Positions 47,612 through 58,524 of a DNA stretch of 64,000 nt are shown piece by piece. The notes beneath the pieces were generated by a model, which saw only the letters and a list, made by a program, of their open reading frames with translations, made no database searches and had not been told where the DNA came from. The stretch is from contig ML769473.1 in NCBI GenBank assembly GCA_009733575.1, positions 124,001 to 188,000 on the forward strand, written 5' to 3'. The translations under genes and the position numbers were made by a program. Position 1 is the first letter of the stretch. Each line of letters starts with the position of its first letter. This stretch comes from Gymnopus androsaceus JB14. Taxonomy: Eukaryota > Basidiomycota > Agaricomycetes > Agaricales > Omphalotaceae.

Positions 47612-48748
47612 ATGGTAAACCAACCTCTGAAAATTATCTCCCTCCTAATATGAACCTATCTCTAGTACGCGGATATCGAAGCACTAGTCCTCTCCGGAGA
47701 ACTGTTCAATGGTCCTGAACGGTCATCGTCTCCAACTAGATCAGCTTCTCCCTCATCAGACGCTGGATGGCATGACGAAGAGCTCAAAAACTTTACCGAT
47801 GAGCCTAAATCTCCTCCGGAAACTACCAATGATCACCAAGAATCCATAGGCATGGGCCCTGGCCGTACCGGTGTCAAAGGTGTTATTCGTGACAGGGACG
47901 AAGCTGAAGGACTGGGCAGACAGAAACGAAATATTGAGATTGAGGAAATGAGACGAAAGATGGAGAAATCGAATCTAGGAGGTAAAACCTTTCTTGAAGA
48001 AGAGAGAGAGAAGGGTCTTGGTGAGAAGGTTGATGATATTGTTGCTAAAGAACGAGAGGAAAGACGAGATGTATTTGGCCGTCCAAGAGAAGGAAAATTC
48101 GGTCATCTTCGTGAGGTGGATGTCCACAACTACCTAAATGCTGTGGAGAAAGAAGACCGAGGCATTTGGGTTGTCGTTCATTTATATGAATCGGTAAGTT
48201 CGGTGTCTAGTTTCAACGTTGATTGACCTAGCCCCCAATAGTCGTTAGACCGGTGCTTCTCCTCGATGACACGCTCACCCATTTAGCACGTATGTACCCA
48301 GATACGAAATTCCTTCGTTGCCGTGCTGCAGCTCTTGGATTCGCCTCTTCCTCAAAACCTAAACCTTCCTCTACGGCGGCGCGACCATCAAGATCCATCC
48401 GAGACGATGACGATGAAGACCCCTTTAATGAGAAAGATGATGAGGACGACGAAGATGACCCCTACCGTGAAGACGACGTCGACCTCGATATGCTTCCTAC
48501 CATGCTAGTATACCGTGATGGTGAGCTCGTTCACAATTGGGTTAGGGTTGATTGGGAGGCAGGTGAAGCGGGGGTCGAAGAGCTTCTTGACAAGTAAGTC
48601 TGTCTAATCTCCCATTCTCGCCGTATTTTAAATTTCATTCCATAGATATCATATACTACCTAAAAGCGATACATTCTTTGGACATTTCTCTGTCCCAAGT
48701 GATGGAGAAGATGATGATGATTTGATTTGGAGCGATGAAGATAGCTAG
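47612..48748 (+). CDS. Phosducin-like protein (PLP1 type)
   Basis: Thioredoxin-fold cochaperone for G-beta or tubulin/CCT folding. ATG 47612-47614 is followed at once by a 51-bp intron (47615-47665); after splicing the protein reads MYADIEALVLSGELFNGPE, the typical family opening. Then IRDRDEAEGLGRQKR, a charged helix, GHLREVDVHNYLNAVEKEDRGIWVVVHLYE, and after an intron LLLDDTLTHLARMYPDTKFLRC, an acidic insert, DLDMLPTMLVYRDGELVHNWVRV and an acidic tail to 48748. After the intron, SLDRC and LLLDDTL lie in different frames near 48253. Either one base is missing, or an earlier acceptor (after GACCTAG) is used, which keeps the frame. Confidence 0.88.
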
Positions 48749-48898
48749 CTAGTAGTCTATGTGTTCGGAGTTACTCTGTTTACTTTTTTTCGGATTTGGA
48801 TTTTGGATATATGTATGTACTAACATATAGAGATTAAGAAAGTTTGAGCATCGGGAACCTTATAAAGGTCATTGTAGCGCACAAGCGCCGATAAGTAG

Positions 48899-50144
48899 TT
48901 CTTTCTCTCAACCACCATCACTACCCAACGAGCTTGTAGACTGCATCATCGACAACCTCAACTACTCCATCAGATAAAACTACTCTTCACAATTGTAGAG
49001 CTTGGTACGCTTCGCAGCGTGGTATATTCCAAGCTCTTGTTCTCGACTCTGGGCTGCCCATTTTTGATCCAGATGACGATGATTCTATCGATGCAATGCT
49101 CGCTACGCATGTTCGATAAAAAGCCAGCTTTCGCGTCGTATGTTCGATGTCTGAAACTGCTGAACCTTTGGTCCGCGATTACGAGTAGTACCAAGTTTGC
49201 CTTGACGGCTGAAGTTATCGTTCGACTCTCCAATATGAAGAAACTCTCACTCCTCAATCTTGACTGGACGAACTACCTACTTCATTGAGAGTGGCGCTAA
49301 CTGGCATATTCAGGGCTTCTGCGGTGACTGAAGTCTCCCTCAAGTCCTTTACAATCCTTACGTTCGCGGATCTGGCATCTCTACTGAGCTATTCGACGCA
49401 ACTGAAGGTGCTGAAGTTTGTGCGTATAGTTTGCAATGATTGGAGTGCACCACATCGTGCCGATGCGAGACACCATTTACTCTCCAAACGACTGCTTTGA
49501 AGATCGTATGAACCATATTTCTTTCAAAGGGGAATGAATAATGATACATGAACTAGGATAGAGTCTGTCAAAAAGGCTCCAGACCCAATACACCCTGGCA
49601 AGCTCCCTCCACATGCGCTATTCCTGACTTGGAAAATTGCGATCGTTGCAGGTTTTTGATGCCGAAGCAGATGAGGGTATGATAGCCATTTTGTTGCAGC
49701 AAGTTGGTGGTAGTCTTGAAAAGCTGACATTGGAATATGTGCATTCGATGCCAGGTTAGTTCATTATACCTACTTACTTGTGTTTATGATTCATTTATAA
49801 TTCTTCCAGATTGGTTTCACTCCCAACATGAAAAGTGTCAAGTAGTCAATATGATGCAAACCTGGAGAGAGACCCCGGTTCCCTGGATTCTGTCCATGTT
49901 CGACCCTCTCCTGAACTCAGATCAGAAGAGATATCGCCTGCAACGTCTGACAATTGACATATTCCTTCATCACGCCGAAACACAGTGGGATGAATGGGCT
50001 GCATTCGATGCCCTGTTTCAGAAGCAAGAGTTTGACTCCCTCCAAATGGTGACTATCAGCATGTCGAGGGTTTTGTATATAACAGATGGTCAGGCTGTAG
50101 TGGAGAAGCTCAGTGGACAGCTTCCTTTATTGAAAAGATTGTGA
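48899..50144 (+). pseudogene. F-box/LRR pseudogene, paralogue of the gene at 60341-61652
   Basis: Opens with LPNELVDCIIDN like the intact gene's LPNELVECIIDN, then a stop. KPAFASYVRCLKLLNLW, VALTGIFRASAVTEV and CNDWSAP match KPVLASYIRCLELQNLW, VALTGMFRAPSVTEV and CGDWSAP of the intact copy. At 49499-49622 a foreign 124-bp segment (a copy of the ICP55 3' end) interrupts it, after which LRR sequence resumes (AILLQQVGGSLEKLTLEYV) and, after an intron, WILSMFDPLLNSDQKRYRLQRLTI. Several stops and frame changes occur. Non-functional. Confidence 0.8.
49499..49622. repeat. Duplicated 3' end of ICP55, copy inside the F-box pseudogene
   Basis: About 95% identical to 51811-51934, same orientation. On the minus strand it encodes the last ICP55 residues (VEGACQGVLGLEPF and stop) plus 3' flank. 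See the matching copy at the ICP55 gene. Confidence 0.88.
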
Positions 50145-50390
50145 AAACTAAAGCTCAGTATGTTTCCAGAGTAGGCTAGCTGAAACTAGCTGAAAACAAC
50201 GAACATTGTTCTCTACACTGCCATCCACGTATCTCCTTCTTTCTTTTAATGAAGGAATAGACTTCAAACACACTTCAAGCTTAATTAAAGCTTGATTTTT
50301 CTTTCCATCGCAACGACCAAAACCCCTCGTTTCAAGGGCATAACATTCGTTTCTCCCTCCCTCTCCCACCTCTCCATAGTCCCTTCCGAA
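50145..50390. other. Short intergenic region upstream of the GH128 gene
   Basis: Presumed GH128 promoter; nothing specific recognised. Confidence 0.35.
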
Positions 50391-51548
50391 ATGGTATTCA
50401 AGGTTTTTAATTTGCTTGCTCTTTCTTCTTTGGCCATCATGACTCGCTCTTTCAGCGAGGAGCCTGCAAATGCACTCTCCACTCGTCATGGTAGAAGCAT
50501 CGGTGGTGCCAAAGGCTGTCTTGCTTGGCCTAACGGTGATCAACCGTACCTCGGAGACTACAAAACTGACAAGACCAACGTGTAAGCACTTGCCACTTGG
50601 CGCTCCTATCCTAATTAATCGTATCGTTCAGCATCTACACTTGGAATGTGTCTGCTCCTTCAAACGCAAAATCGTTGGGCTTCACATTCGTTCCTCAGTT
50701 CTGGGGTCCCGCGTTCGCTAGTTCGTTCAGTTCAACCGTCGTTGCAGGCTATGCTAAATACCTTTTGGGCTTCAACGAGTAAGTCACTTCTTATATGTAA
50801 TCAACATATATCAATGTGAGTACATGTCGTAGACCCAACGAGCCCGGTCAGTCGAACTTGGACGCTGAAACTGCTGCTGCTCTTTGGAAGCAGTACATCG
50901 AACCACTCAAGGCTAAAGGCTACCGTCTTGGCTCCCCCGCCACGAGCTCCGACCCTAATGGATTGTCCTGGATGTAGAGCTTCTTAGCTGCATGCAACGG
51001 GGGTTGCAAGGTACGGAAACATTGAATAGTCCATTCATGGTCTTATGTTTTGTTTTCAGCCCGACTTCATGGCCCTCCATTGGTATGACATCTCTGCGGA
51101 CGCTTTCAAAACTTATGTAGAACTTTGGCACTCAACCTTTAACCTGCCAATCTGGGTGACCGAGTTTGCCTACCAGGTTTGTGTTCACGATGCGAATAGG
51201 AAAACTTTCTTAACTGAAATCTTTCCAGGACTTTAACGGAAATGATCAAGGTGACTTGCCCACTATCCAGAACTTCATGGGTGAAGTTACCGCCTGGATG
51301 GACCAGCAAAGTTACATCGAGCAGTATTGTTGGTTCGGTAAGAGTGTATGCCTCTACTCTGTTGGCCGTTGTGCTCAAGCCCTTCATACCAGGTGCTATG
51401 CTTGATTTGGGGGACGTCAACCCCATGAATAGCTTGATGAACCCTGACGGCTCCCCATCTACATTAGGTATTTCGCGTGTTCCTCTCCTAGTGTAAATTA
51501 TTAACCAATATATGATCCCCAGGCAAGCAATTCCTCTACTCTGGCTAA
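50391..51548 (+). pseudogene. GH128 endo-beta-1,3-glucanase-like gene with an in-frame stop
   Basis: Secreted Asl1-like glycosyl hydrolase acting on fungal or plant beta-1,3-glucan. A signal peptide (MVFKVFNLLALSSLAIM) precedes KGCLAWPNGDQPYL, YTWNVSAP, FVPQFWGP, the acid/base region LLGFNEPNEPGQSN and, later, DFMALHWYDISADAF and the nucleophile region LPIWVTEFAYQ, then WMDQQSYIEQYCWFG and the end KQFLYSG at 51548. Introns are short and in frame. At 50975-50977 TAG replaces the Gln expected in WMQSFLAACNGGCK, a C-to-T change of CAG. Everything after it is still conserved, so inactivation is recent, or it is a sequence error. Confidence 0.85.
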
Positions 51549-51810
51549 TCGCTGCCAGCCCGAGCCAATTCTAATGTTATGTTTTATTTATAACTCCTCA
51601 CACCGATACTGCCATCTTTTTGTTTTTGTTATTTTATTTTATTTTATTACCCGGGCTTGTTCTCCGTCCGCTTCATGCGCCGACACCGTGTTGTAGTTTA
51701 CTCTTGTTCAAAGTTGTTGTATCTTATTTTTGGGCTATTTATAAATGTGAGCTCTTGGTTCGCGAACTTGGAGCGCAAGAAATGACAGCAGTATTCCGAG
51801 CTGACAACAT

Positions 51811-51934
51811 TTGAAGATCGTATGAACCATATCTCAAAGGGAAATGAATAATGATACATGAACTAGGATAGACTCTGTCAAAAAGGCTCCAGACCCAATA
51901 CACCCTGGCAAGCTCCCTCCACATCCGCTATCTG
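51811..51934. repeat. 3' end of ICP55, source copy of the duplication
   Basis: Overlaps the last coding exon and 3' flank of ICP55 and is repeated at 49499-49622 in direct orientation, 2.3 kb away. The GH128 gene and the 3' half of the F-box pseudogene lie between the copies. Confidence 0.88.
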
Positions 51935-53948
51935 GAACACATTGAGTTGAGTATATGTAGACTTTGCCATGTTTTGCTCACCTCCTTTGGAGCATTTACT
52001 GAGAGCACCACTGGATGCTCTTTCCCAACAAGGACTTCGTCCTGTACAGTACGGATGAGTAAAGCGATCGAGTTAGTTGGGATTACATATGGGATCGCAC
52101 CTCAATGCGTATGCCGAGATTGTGATAGTGCTTCGGAAACGCAGGAGATGGAGGAACGTAAATTCCTGGTTCGACTGTGACCACCATGCCTTCCTTTAGA
52201 CTACAGACGCGTCAGTACCAAGTTTCAGAGCAAGAATTCAAGTTCTCTTACGTTCCCGTTCTTGAATAACCATCCTCATGTAGGTCTAAAAGGATGTAAG
52301 GAAGATAGTTAGACTCCGCGACTCGAGGTTACATACCGATGCCGATAGGGTGACTAATAAAGTGTGGATATAAACGTTCAAGGTCTCCAGATTGAAGCTG
52401 GAATCCAAGCTGAATTAATTCCTGGCGAAGAAGATCGCAGGATTTCCGGTGCAAGTCGTGAAAAGTCAGATCAGAGCCTTCGTGACATAAAGCCACTAAA
52501 GCCTTTTGGGCGGAGAGTACGGCGGCGTACAAGTCGCGTTGGGGTGCGGTGAAAGTGCCGTTGGCGGGGTAGGTCCGTGCTAGGTGTAGCAATGAGGACG
52601 AAGGTTGGAGGTGTATAAATAAAAATACATACTGATGTCTGACGCATACCCGCTATTAAAGAAATGAGAAGTTAAAACAACAAGGATCTTAAGAACCCAC
52701 TTGTATTCGCAGCCGGCATCCATAAGAATTAATTCATCTTCGGATACAAGCTGATTATTGTGAGTATAGTGTATTATAAGAGCGTTGGGCCTTGAAGAAG
52801 GTTGAGCTCGTGTTCGCGGGTAAAGAGATGAATGCCTACCCAGAGGCTACAACGGGAACATAAGCAAGACGTTGTGCTCCCGAGAGGGAGCAGAGATAGT
52901 TGAAATGGGCAGCCAAAGCAGCTTCTGATAATCCGGGACGCGTAAAGCGCATTGTCTACGTTCCGAGTCAGATAAAGTCCTTGCAGATACGCGAAAATAC
53001 AACTTGCCTTTGCGTGTGCCCTCCCACTGATATCGGCAGCTGCCCTCATGAGCTTTTGCTCAGAGTCGCTTTTAATTGCGCGAAGGCAGCGAACTTCAGG
53101 TGCTAAAGGCTTGGGTCTTGACTTGCCTAAAGAATCAAGGATTAGATCGGCCTCGGAAGGACCGGTGAGGTATTTGAGCAGGGATTTCGTAGTGGCTTTT
53201 GATGTTCGACCTTGACGAGAAGGGGGAAGATCAAGGTATATGTTGGAGTACTGGGGAACGATAGAGCGAAGGTGTGATGAAAAGTCATCTATATGTCGCG
53301 CGTCATCGACCCGGAATAATTTGCGGGCGTCGGCAAAGGTAGTACTGGCGCCGTCCCATTGCTCCTTGGAAGAATCTGAACCCAAGGAGAAGAGTGTCAT
53401 GCGGTATCCTCGAGAAGAATGGTTCTTTTCTACGACTTTGTTCAAGAGACTGAGTCGGTAAAACGGTCACAGATGGCTCACCCAAGATGACCGCGGAGTT
53501 GGGTTCCTCAAACCCGGTGAGATACCAAAAGTCGGAGGCTTGACGAAAGTTGTAGCTTGAGAGATAATTGGTGAAGGAATATCCCAAGTCTTTGGAATCA
53601 ACTTACAAAATCACTGGTCAAAAGGTTGAGTGAAGATGTACCAACAAGTCCTTGCAAAATGACGCACGTCCGCTCATGTATTTGATTGAACCGGCAAGAG
53701 AAACCACTAGGCTGTTTTCAGGCAGCTTTTCCATAAGTCTCCGCCTTCTGTCCTCGTATTCCTCTGCAGGTATTCCGGGTGTTAATTCATTAGACTTGAC
53801 TTGGAGAAAAAAGTGAGTTTAAATGACAATTGAGATTTGAATACGTACTGAGATGAGGATGGGATTTAAAAAGCGGTTGGCCGTATGAAGATGGCTTCGT
53901 GGCATAGGAGCGAAAGCCTGTAGCTATTCTGTTCCGGAGAAAGAACAT
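51878..53948 (-). CDS. ICP55: Mitochondrial Xaa-Pro aminopeptidase ICP55
   Basis: Metallopeptidase that removes one residue from imported mitochondrial proteins after MPP cleavage. Start ATG 53948 gives MFFLRNRIATGFRSYATKPS, a good presequence. Then LTPGIPAEEYEDRRRRLME, FRQASDFWYLTGFEEPNSAVIL, RGYRMTLFSLGSDSSKEQWDG and the M24 core: MDAGCEY and SDITRTYPANGTF (metal ligands), HFISHPIGI, VVTVEPGIYVPPSPAFP, GIRIEDEVLV, ending VEGACQGVLGLEPF at 51878. Many short introns, all joined in frame. One exon is only 7 nt (53607-53613). It lies 44 bp from the AP-1 mu start codon in divergent orientation. Confidence 0.92.
53607..53613 (-). other. 7-nt microexon in ICP55
   Basis: On the minus strand TGATTTT is preceded by ...GACCAG and followed by GTAAGTTG. 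Joining GGAC + TGATTTT + CTACAAC gives G-L-I-F-Y-N, matching the family's SG-IFY-FRQASDFWYLTG. Flanking introns are 54 bp (53614-53667) and 51 bp (53556-53606). Without this exon the frame is lost. Confidence 0.82.
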
Positions 53949-53992
53949 GAAGAATTAGCGCCGAATCATTCTTTCGTTCCTCTCCTCCATCT
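53949..53992. promoter_or_regulatory. 44-bp divergent promoter between ICP55 and AP-1 mu
   Basis: Start codons of two conserved genes are separated by only 44 bases. Core promoters must therefore overlap each other or lie within the opposite coding region. Confidence 0.65.
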
Positions 53993-55693
53993 ATGGCATC
54001 TCTTATTGCCATTCTCGACCTCAAAGGCAAACCCTTGATCCAACGCTCATATCGAGACGATGTTCCGGCCACCTATGTTGAACGCTTTCTACCGATAATA
54101 CTGGAGATTGAGGAGGAGGGTCAGCAAGTTACGCCGTGTTTCTCCAGGGATGGTGTCAATTACATGCACATTAGACATTCAAATTTGTATCGTACGTGCT
54201 TCATTTTCTCCGCTTTTAATTGCGCCAACTTTTAGATCTAGTTCTTGCATTATCTAGAAGAAACTCGAATGCCGCAGAAATCATCATATTTCTACATCGT
54301 CTCAGTCAAGTCCTAGTATGAACCATCCAACGCTCCCTAGATATACTCTGAACATTTCACAGGTCGAGTACTTTAAAGAACTCGAAGAAGAGTCCATCCG
54401 GGACAACTTTGTCATAATATACGAGCTCATGGACGAGATGATGGACTTTGGCTTTCCACAAACCACAGAAAGCAAAATTCTCCAAGAATATATCACCCAG
54501 GAATCTCATAAACTCGAGATTCAAGTCAGACCTCCAATTGCTGTAACCAACGCGGTTTCCTGGCGATCCGAAGGCATCAAGTATAGGAAGAATGAAGTAT
54601 TCCTGGACGTTGTGGAGAGTGTCAACTTGCTAGTGAGTCATACATCATTAGACCTTCCAGTCCGTTGACAATCACCCAGGTAAATACTTCGGGTACCGTC
54701 ATTCGCTCGGAAATCCTCGGTGCCGTCAAGATGAAGTGCTATCTTTCGGGATGCCAGAACTCAGGCTTGGGCTAAATGACAAGGTCATGTTCGAGAGCAC
54801 GGGAAAAAGTACGTTTGCAACACGTATCACTCTTTCTAGTTTCTCATCGACGCTTGCAGCTGCGCGAGGAAAGTCTATCGAGATGGAAGACGTCAAATTT
54901 CACCAATGTGTTCGTTTGGCGCGGTTCGAGAACGACCGCACAATCTCCTTCATCCCTCCCGACGGCGAGTTTGAGCTTATGAGCTACCGAATCTCTACTC
55001 CTGTCAAGCCTCTCATATGGGTCGAAGCAGCGATTGAGAGTCATCGAGGTTCAAGAGTAAGCTATTTTTACTTTAATCTATCGTGTATTCATCGCTTTCA
55101 GGTCGAGTACATGGTCAAAGTTGTGGCCCAGTTCAAACGACGCTCGACTGCAAACAATGTTGAAATATACGTTCCCGTCCCTGATGACGCAGACTCTCCG
55201 AAATTCAGGGTATGTTTGCTCCTATATGTCGTGCATTCCTTACGCTAAAATCTAGTAGGCATCAACAGGTTCCGTCCAATACGCACCAGACAAGTCTGCC
55301 TTTGTCTGGAAGATCAAACAGCTGGCAGGCGGTAAAGAGTTTCTCATGAGAGCGCATTTTGGACTTCCCAGTGTCAAGAACGAGAACGACCCACCTCCTC
55401 GGGCACCCATCACCGTCAAATTCGAGATACCGTATTTCACTGTATCGGGTATTCAGGTAAATCTACTGTTTTCCACCGTCTGCTCCGCTGACTCGTATAT
55501 CAGGTTCGATATCTGAAAATTGTCGAAAAGTCTGGATATCAGGCTTTACCTTGGGTACGATATATTACGCAGAACGGAGATGATTACAGGTGGGCATATC
55601 TTTTCTCTTTCGTTCATTTCACTGACGAAGCATCCGCACAGTTTACGAACAGCAGCAGAAAAAGGAACGGCAGCGCCGATACGGTCCCTGTAG
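53993..55693 (+). CDS. AP-1 adaptor complex medium subunit (mu-1)
   Basis: Clathrin adaptor subunit for trans-Golgi/endosome sorting; binds Tyr-based cargo signals. Longin domain: MASLIAILDLKGKPLIQRSYRDD, then YFKELEEESIRDNFVIIYELMDE and FGFPQTTESKILQEYI. The mu homology domain has VSWRSEGIKYRKNEVFLDVVESVN, EDVKFHQCVRLARFENDRTISF, DGEFELMSYR, FKRRSTANNVEIYVPVPDDADSPKF, GGKEFLMRAHFGLPSV, SGIQVRYLKIVEKSGYQALPWVRYITQNGD. Short introns; one splits the GK-T/ARGKSIEM join near 54810. Near 54750 one base is missing between YLSG and MPELRLGLNDKV, breaking the frame in an otherwise highly conserved gene. The RYLKI and ITQNGD form and the EYI linker favour AP-1 over AP-2. Confidence 0.92.
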
Positions 55694-55870
55694 ATTCGTG
55701 TTCAATTACTTTAATTTTGTTCCATTATGTGTAGAAGAGACATACATACTGTACTTGAGACCGCCGCAGATGAGATTGGGCGCTAAGCAAAGGTTACGAG
55801 CGCTTAATAGCTCCGAGCGTTCCGCCTGCCGAGAATACGAATAATTTTACGCATCTTTCTCTGTCCTCTC

Positions 55871-57317
55871 ATGCTCCCTCGACATCTTCAAAGCCTCGTC
55901 GTCAGGAATTCCATTTCCCGCAGAATATCCGCATCCTCATCATTCCGGATACCTCCGCCAACGCGACCCAGCCGCCAGATCCATTCTTCCGCTCCGCGTC
56001 ACAATGAAATTCCAAAATCCCCATTCCAAACCTTTGTCGAGGTTTTACGCGACGAGCTGAAAAAGAGCCGAGAGCTTCAGGAGAATGTCAAACAACTACA
56101 AGGAGATGTAGACAGGTTTCAGGATTCAGAGGCCATGAAAAAGGCTCGGGCTGCGTATGAGAGAGCTAGAGTACGTTTTAAAACTCTTTTTACTTGTTTT
56201 ACTTTGCTAACATAATGTAGCTCACATCTAGTATTAAAGAAAACCCTCGACTCCGAGCAGCAGCAGAAGAACTCAAAAAAACCGGTGTCAAAGTCAGCGA
56301 CGCGGTCGGGGAAGCACTAAAATCCATGGAAGAGAGCGAAGTCATGCGCGCCATATCCAAAGCGTCCGCAGCTCTTTCTTCAACTATCGAAAAATCAACC
56401 GAGCCCATACGCAAAACCGCTGCGTATAAAAGTCTCGCAGAGACTGTTATTGACGCTTTGGACGACAGCGGAAGTGCGAAGCATGCTGGGTTTGAGGATC
56501 GGGACGCGAGGAGGCAGAGGAGACAACGAAGGCTAGAAAAAGCCGGCTTGAACCGAGTCGCATCAGGTCGAGTCGCCGCTGACCCCGAAGCAGGCTCCGC
56601 AGTTGTTCTCCACGCTTCATCTCCATCCCAAGAAAAATGGGAAACGATGAAACAAACGAATCCCTTCTTCCGTACTCTCACCTCCTTCAAAACCGCCTAC
56701 GACGAATCCGAAAATCCTATCGTTTCCTCGATGAGAGGTATAACTGATACCGTCGCAGGCTGGTTTGAGGAGAACGAAACAGCACAGGTTATTAGGTTGA
56801 TGAAGGCGTTGGATCCGGCGTTTACGCAGGATGCGTTTGAGAGAGAGTTGAGGGAGTATATTGTTCCGGAGGTTGTGGACGCCTACCTCAGTGCGGATCA
56901 GGAGAGTTTACGCGCTTGGTGTGGCGAAGGAACGTATAACGTTCTTTGGGCAACAATGGAACAGTTCCTGCGTCAAGGTCTCGTGAGTGAAAGTAGGGTG
57001 CTGGATATCCGTCAGGTCGATATCACGGCCGGAAAGATGACGGAAGAGGGAGTACCGGTGTTTGTGATCCAGTTTAATACACAGGAGATATTGGTGTTTA
57101 AGAATGCCAAATCTGGAGAGGTGGTTGTTGGAAAGGAGGATAGGGTTGAGCAGTGTATTTATGTGGCGGTGGTCACCAGGCTGGAGGAGGATTTGGGGAA
57201 CGAGTTGACCGGTGGGTGGAAGGTTATTCGAGGTGAGATGATAATCGTTCCAGATGAATTTATTTTTACTGATGAATTTCGCAGATGATGAGGAGGAGTT
57301 CAAAGGCGTATCTATGA
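55871..57317 (+). CDS. TIM44: Mitochondrial import motor subunit TIM44
   Basis: Links the TIM23 channel to mtHsp70. Start ATG 55871: MLPRHLQSLVVRNSISRRISA, a presequence, then SPFQTFVEVLRDELKKSRELQENVKQLQGDVD, the classic TIM44 opening. After an intron come a helical region with repeated Lys/Ala/Glu, FRTLTSFKTAYDESENP, the C-terminal TIM44 domain RLMKALDPAFTQDAFERELREYIVPEVVDAYL and GVPVFVIQFNTQEILVFKN. The last exon reads MMRRSSKAYL to 57317. Just before the last intron (57229) one extra C makes the join out of frame. Removing it gives WKVIE-MMRRSSKAYL, the canonical end. Confidence 0.92.
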
Positions 57318-57779
57318 TGAAAAGTATCCATTTAACGTTTTATAGATGTATCGATATATCGATTAATAGCACCACTCATTTTACGCGTCGCAGTTTAGGT
57401 CTTTCTTTAGCCAGTCTGGAAACCCTAAGCCATAGGATAGTGGTTCTCAGGTGCCAGCCATTGCGCAATGCAAGCCAACTACTCTATACTCGATCTCTGG
57501 TGTGTACATTGCCGACTAGCAGTCGCCTTCACCAAACATCATTCTACAATGCAAGCCAAGTTCTGGTGTGTACGTCATCGTACGCGCTTTCGTGACTAGG
57601 AGTCGCCCCCAGAAGTTCCTTGTGTCCAAACGTTATCTTATGTCCCATTCTCTCTGTCGTAACCAAGATATCGATTGACTTCAGGAATACTGCTACATTA
57701 TATCATGAACCTACATATTGCTACAAGACTTGGTGTGTATCTTTTTCCTTTCCCGATATTCTTCGTGTCCTGATAGATT
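57318..57779. other. 3' flank of TIM44 with a short imperfect tandem repeat
   Basis: Contains two imperfect copies of a ~61-base unit, about 81 bases apart (57466-57526 and 57547-57607), sharing CAATGCAAGCCAA, CTGGTGTGTAC and GACTAG(C/G)AGTCGCC. No gene recognised. Confidence 0.5.
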
Positions 57780-58524
57780 ACTTTCCGCCGTACAGTTTCC
57801 CCATACCTAACTGCATAAATCTTGTCGAGACCCTGTTACAGCAACATAGCTTTAGCTTACAACTTTGTACCACATACGCGAAACTTACTGTCGCAGAGAT
57901 GATACCCTTCAGGAGCGAATTCAAACCAAGACCGCTAAGGAGGTTCCCAACGAGCATTGAGGACACCTGCAAGTAGCATTCCGACCTGGTCAAGGGTTCT
58001 ATGTGGAGGACCAATTGCTAAGCTTGATTCATATCCAACTTTGACAAAGACTTACGACCCGGAGCATCTAGCAGTGGTCCAAGGTCCTTCTTCGCCTTTG
58101 GGAAGCTATCGAGCTTGTTCCTTGCCCATTCAATCGTTCCGCCAACTTCCTCAACCATCTAATGGAGAGAGACATTCAATCTAGAATTACAGGACCAACA
58201 ATAACAGTCAACTTACTACTTTCAGAGCCTCCGCGAGCCTCTGCTCCTCTGGGGTTGCCCTGTGTGACTGCTGGTGCTGCTTTGCCTTGTTGGAGATCTT
58301 GCTATCCGGGTCAGCCTTTGATCAACCCCTTGAGTCTCGTTCATGATCTTCTCTATCTGCTGCAAGAGAGGTTTGACCTGCTGAACGACCTCATCCTCGT
58401 TCCTGTCTTCCTCTTTCCGAGCATCTCTTTTCTCCCAATGCCTAGCGTGATGATAGGCATCATATCTCTTGGAAGGTGTCGGCGATCTCTCCTCCGTTGC
58501 ACCATTAAAATCTGCCCAGTTCAT
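57780..58524 (-). CDS. Unrecognised gene with charged N-terminus
   Basis: Start ATG 58524: MNWADFNGATEERSPTPSKRYD, then a charged helix (HWEKRDARKEEDRNEDE) and QVKPLLQQIEKIMNETQGV. Near 58318 the reading moves to another frame (KADPDSKISNKAKQHQQ), best explained by one missing base. An intron follows, then VGGTIEWARNKLDSFPKAKKDLGPLLDA and, after a further intron, MLVGNLLSGLGLNSLLKGI. The hydrophobic Leu/Gly-rich end is reminiscent of a mushroom family of unknown function. The 3' end and exact exons remain unresolved. Confidence 0.4.
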
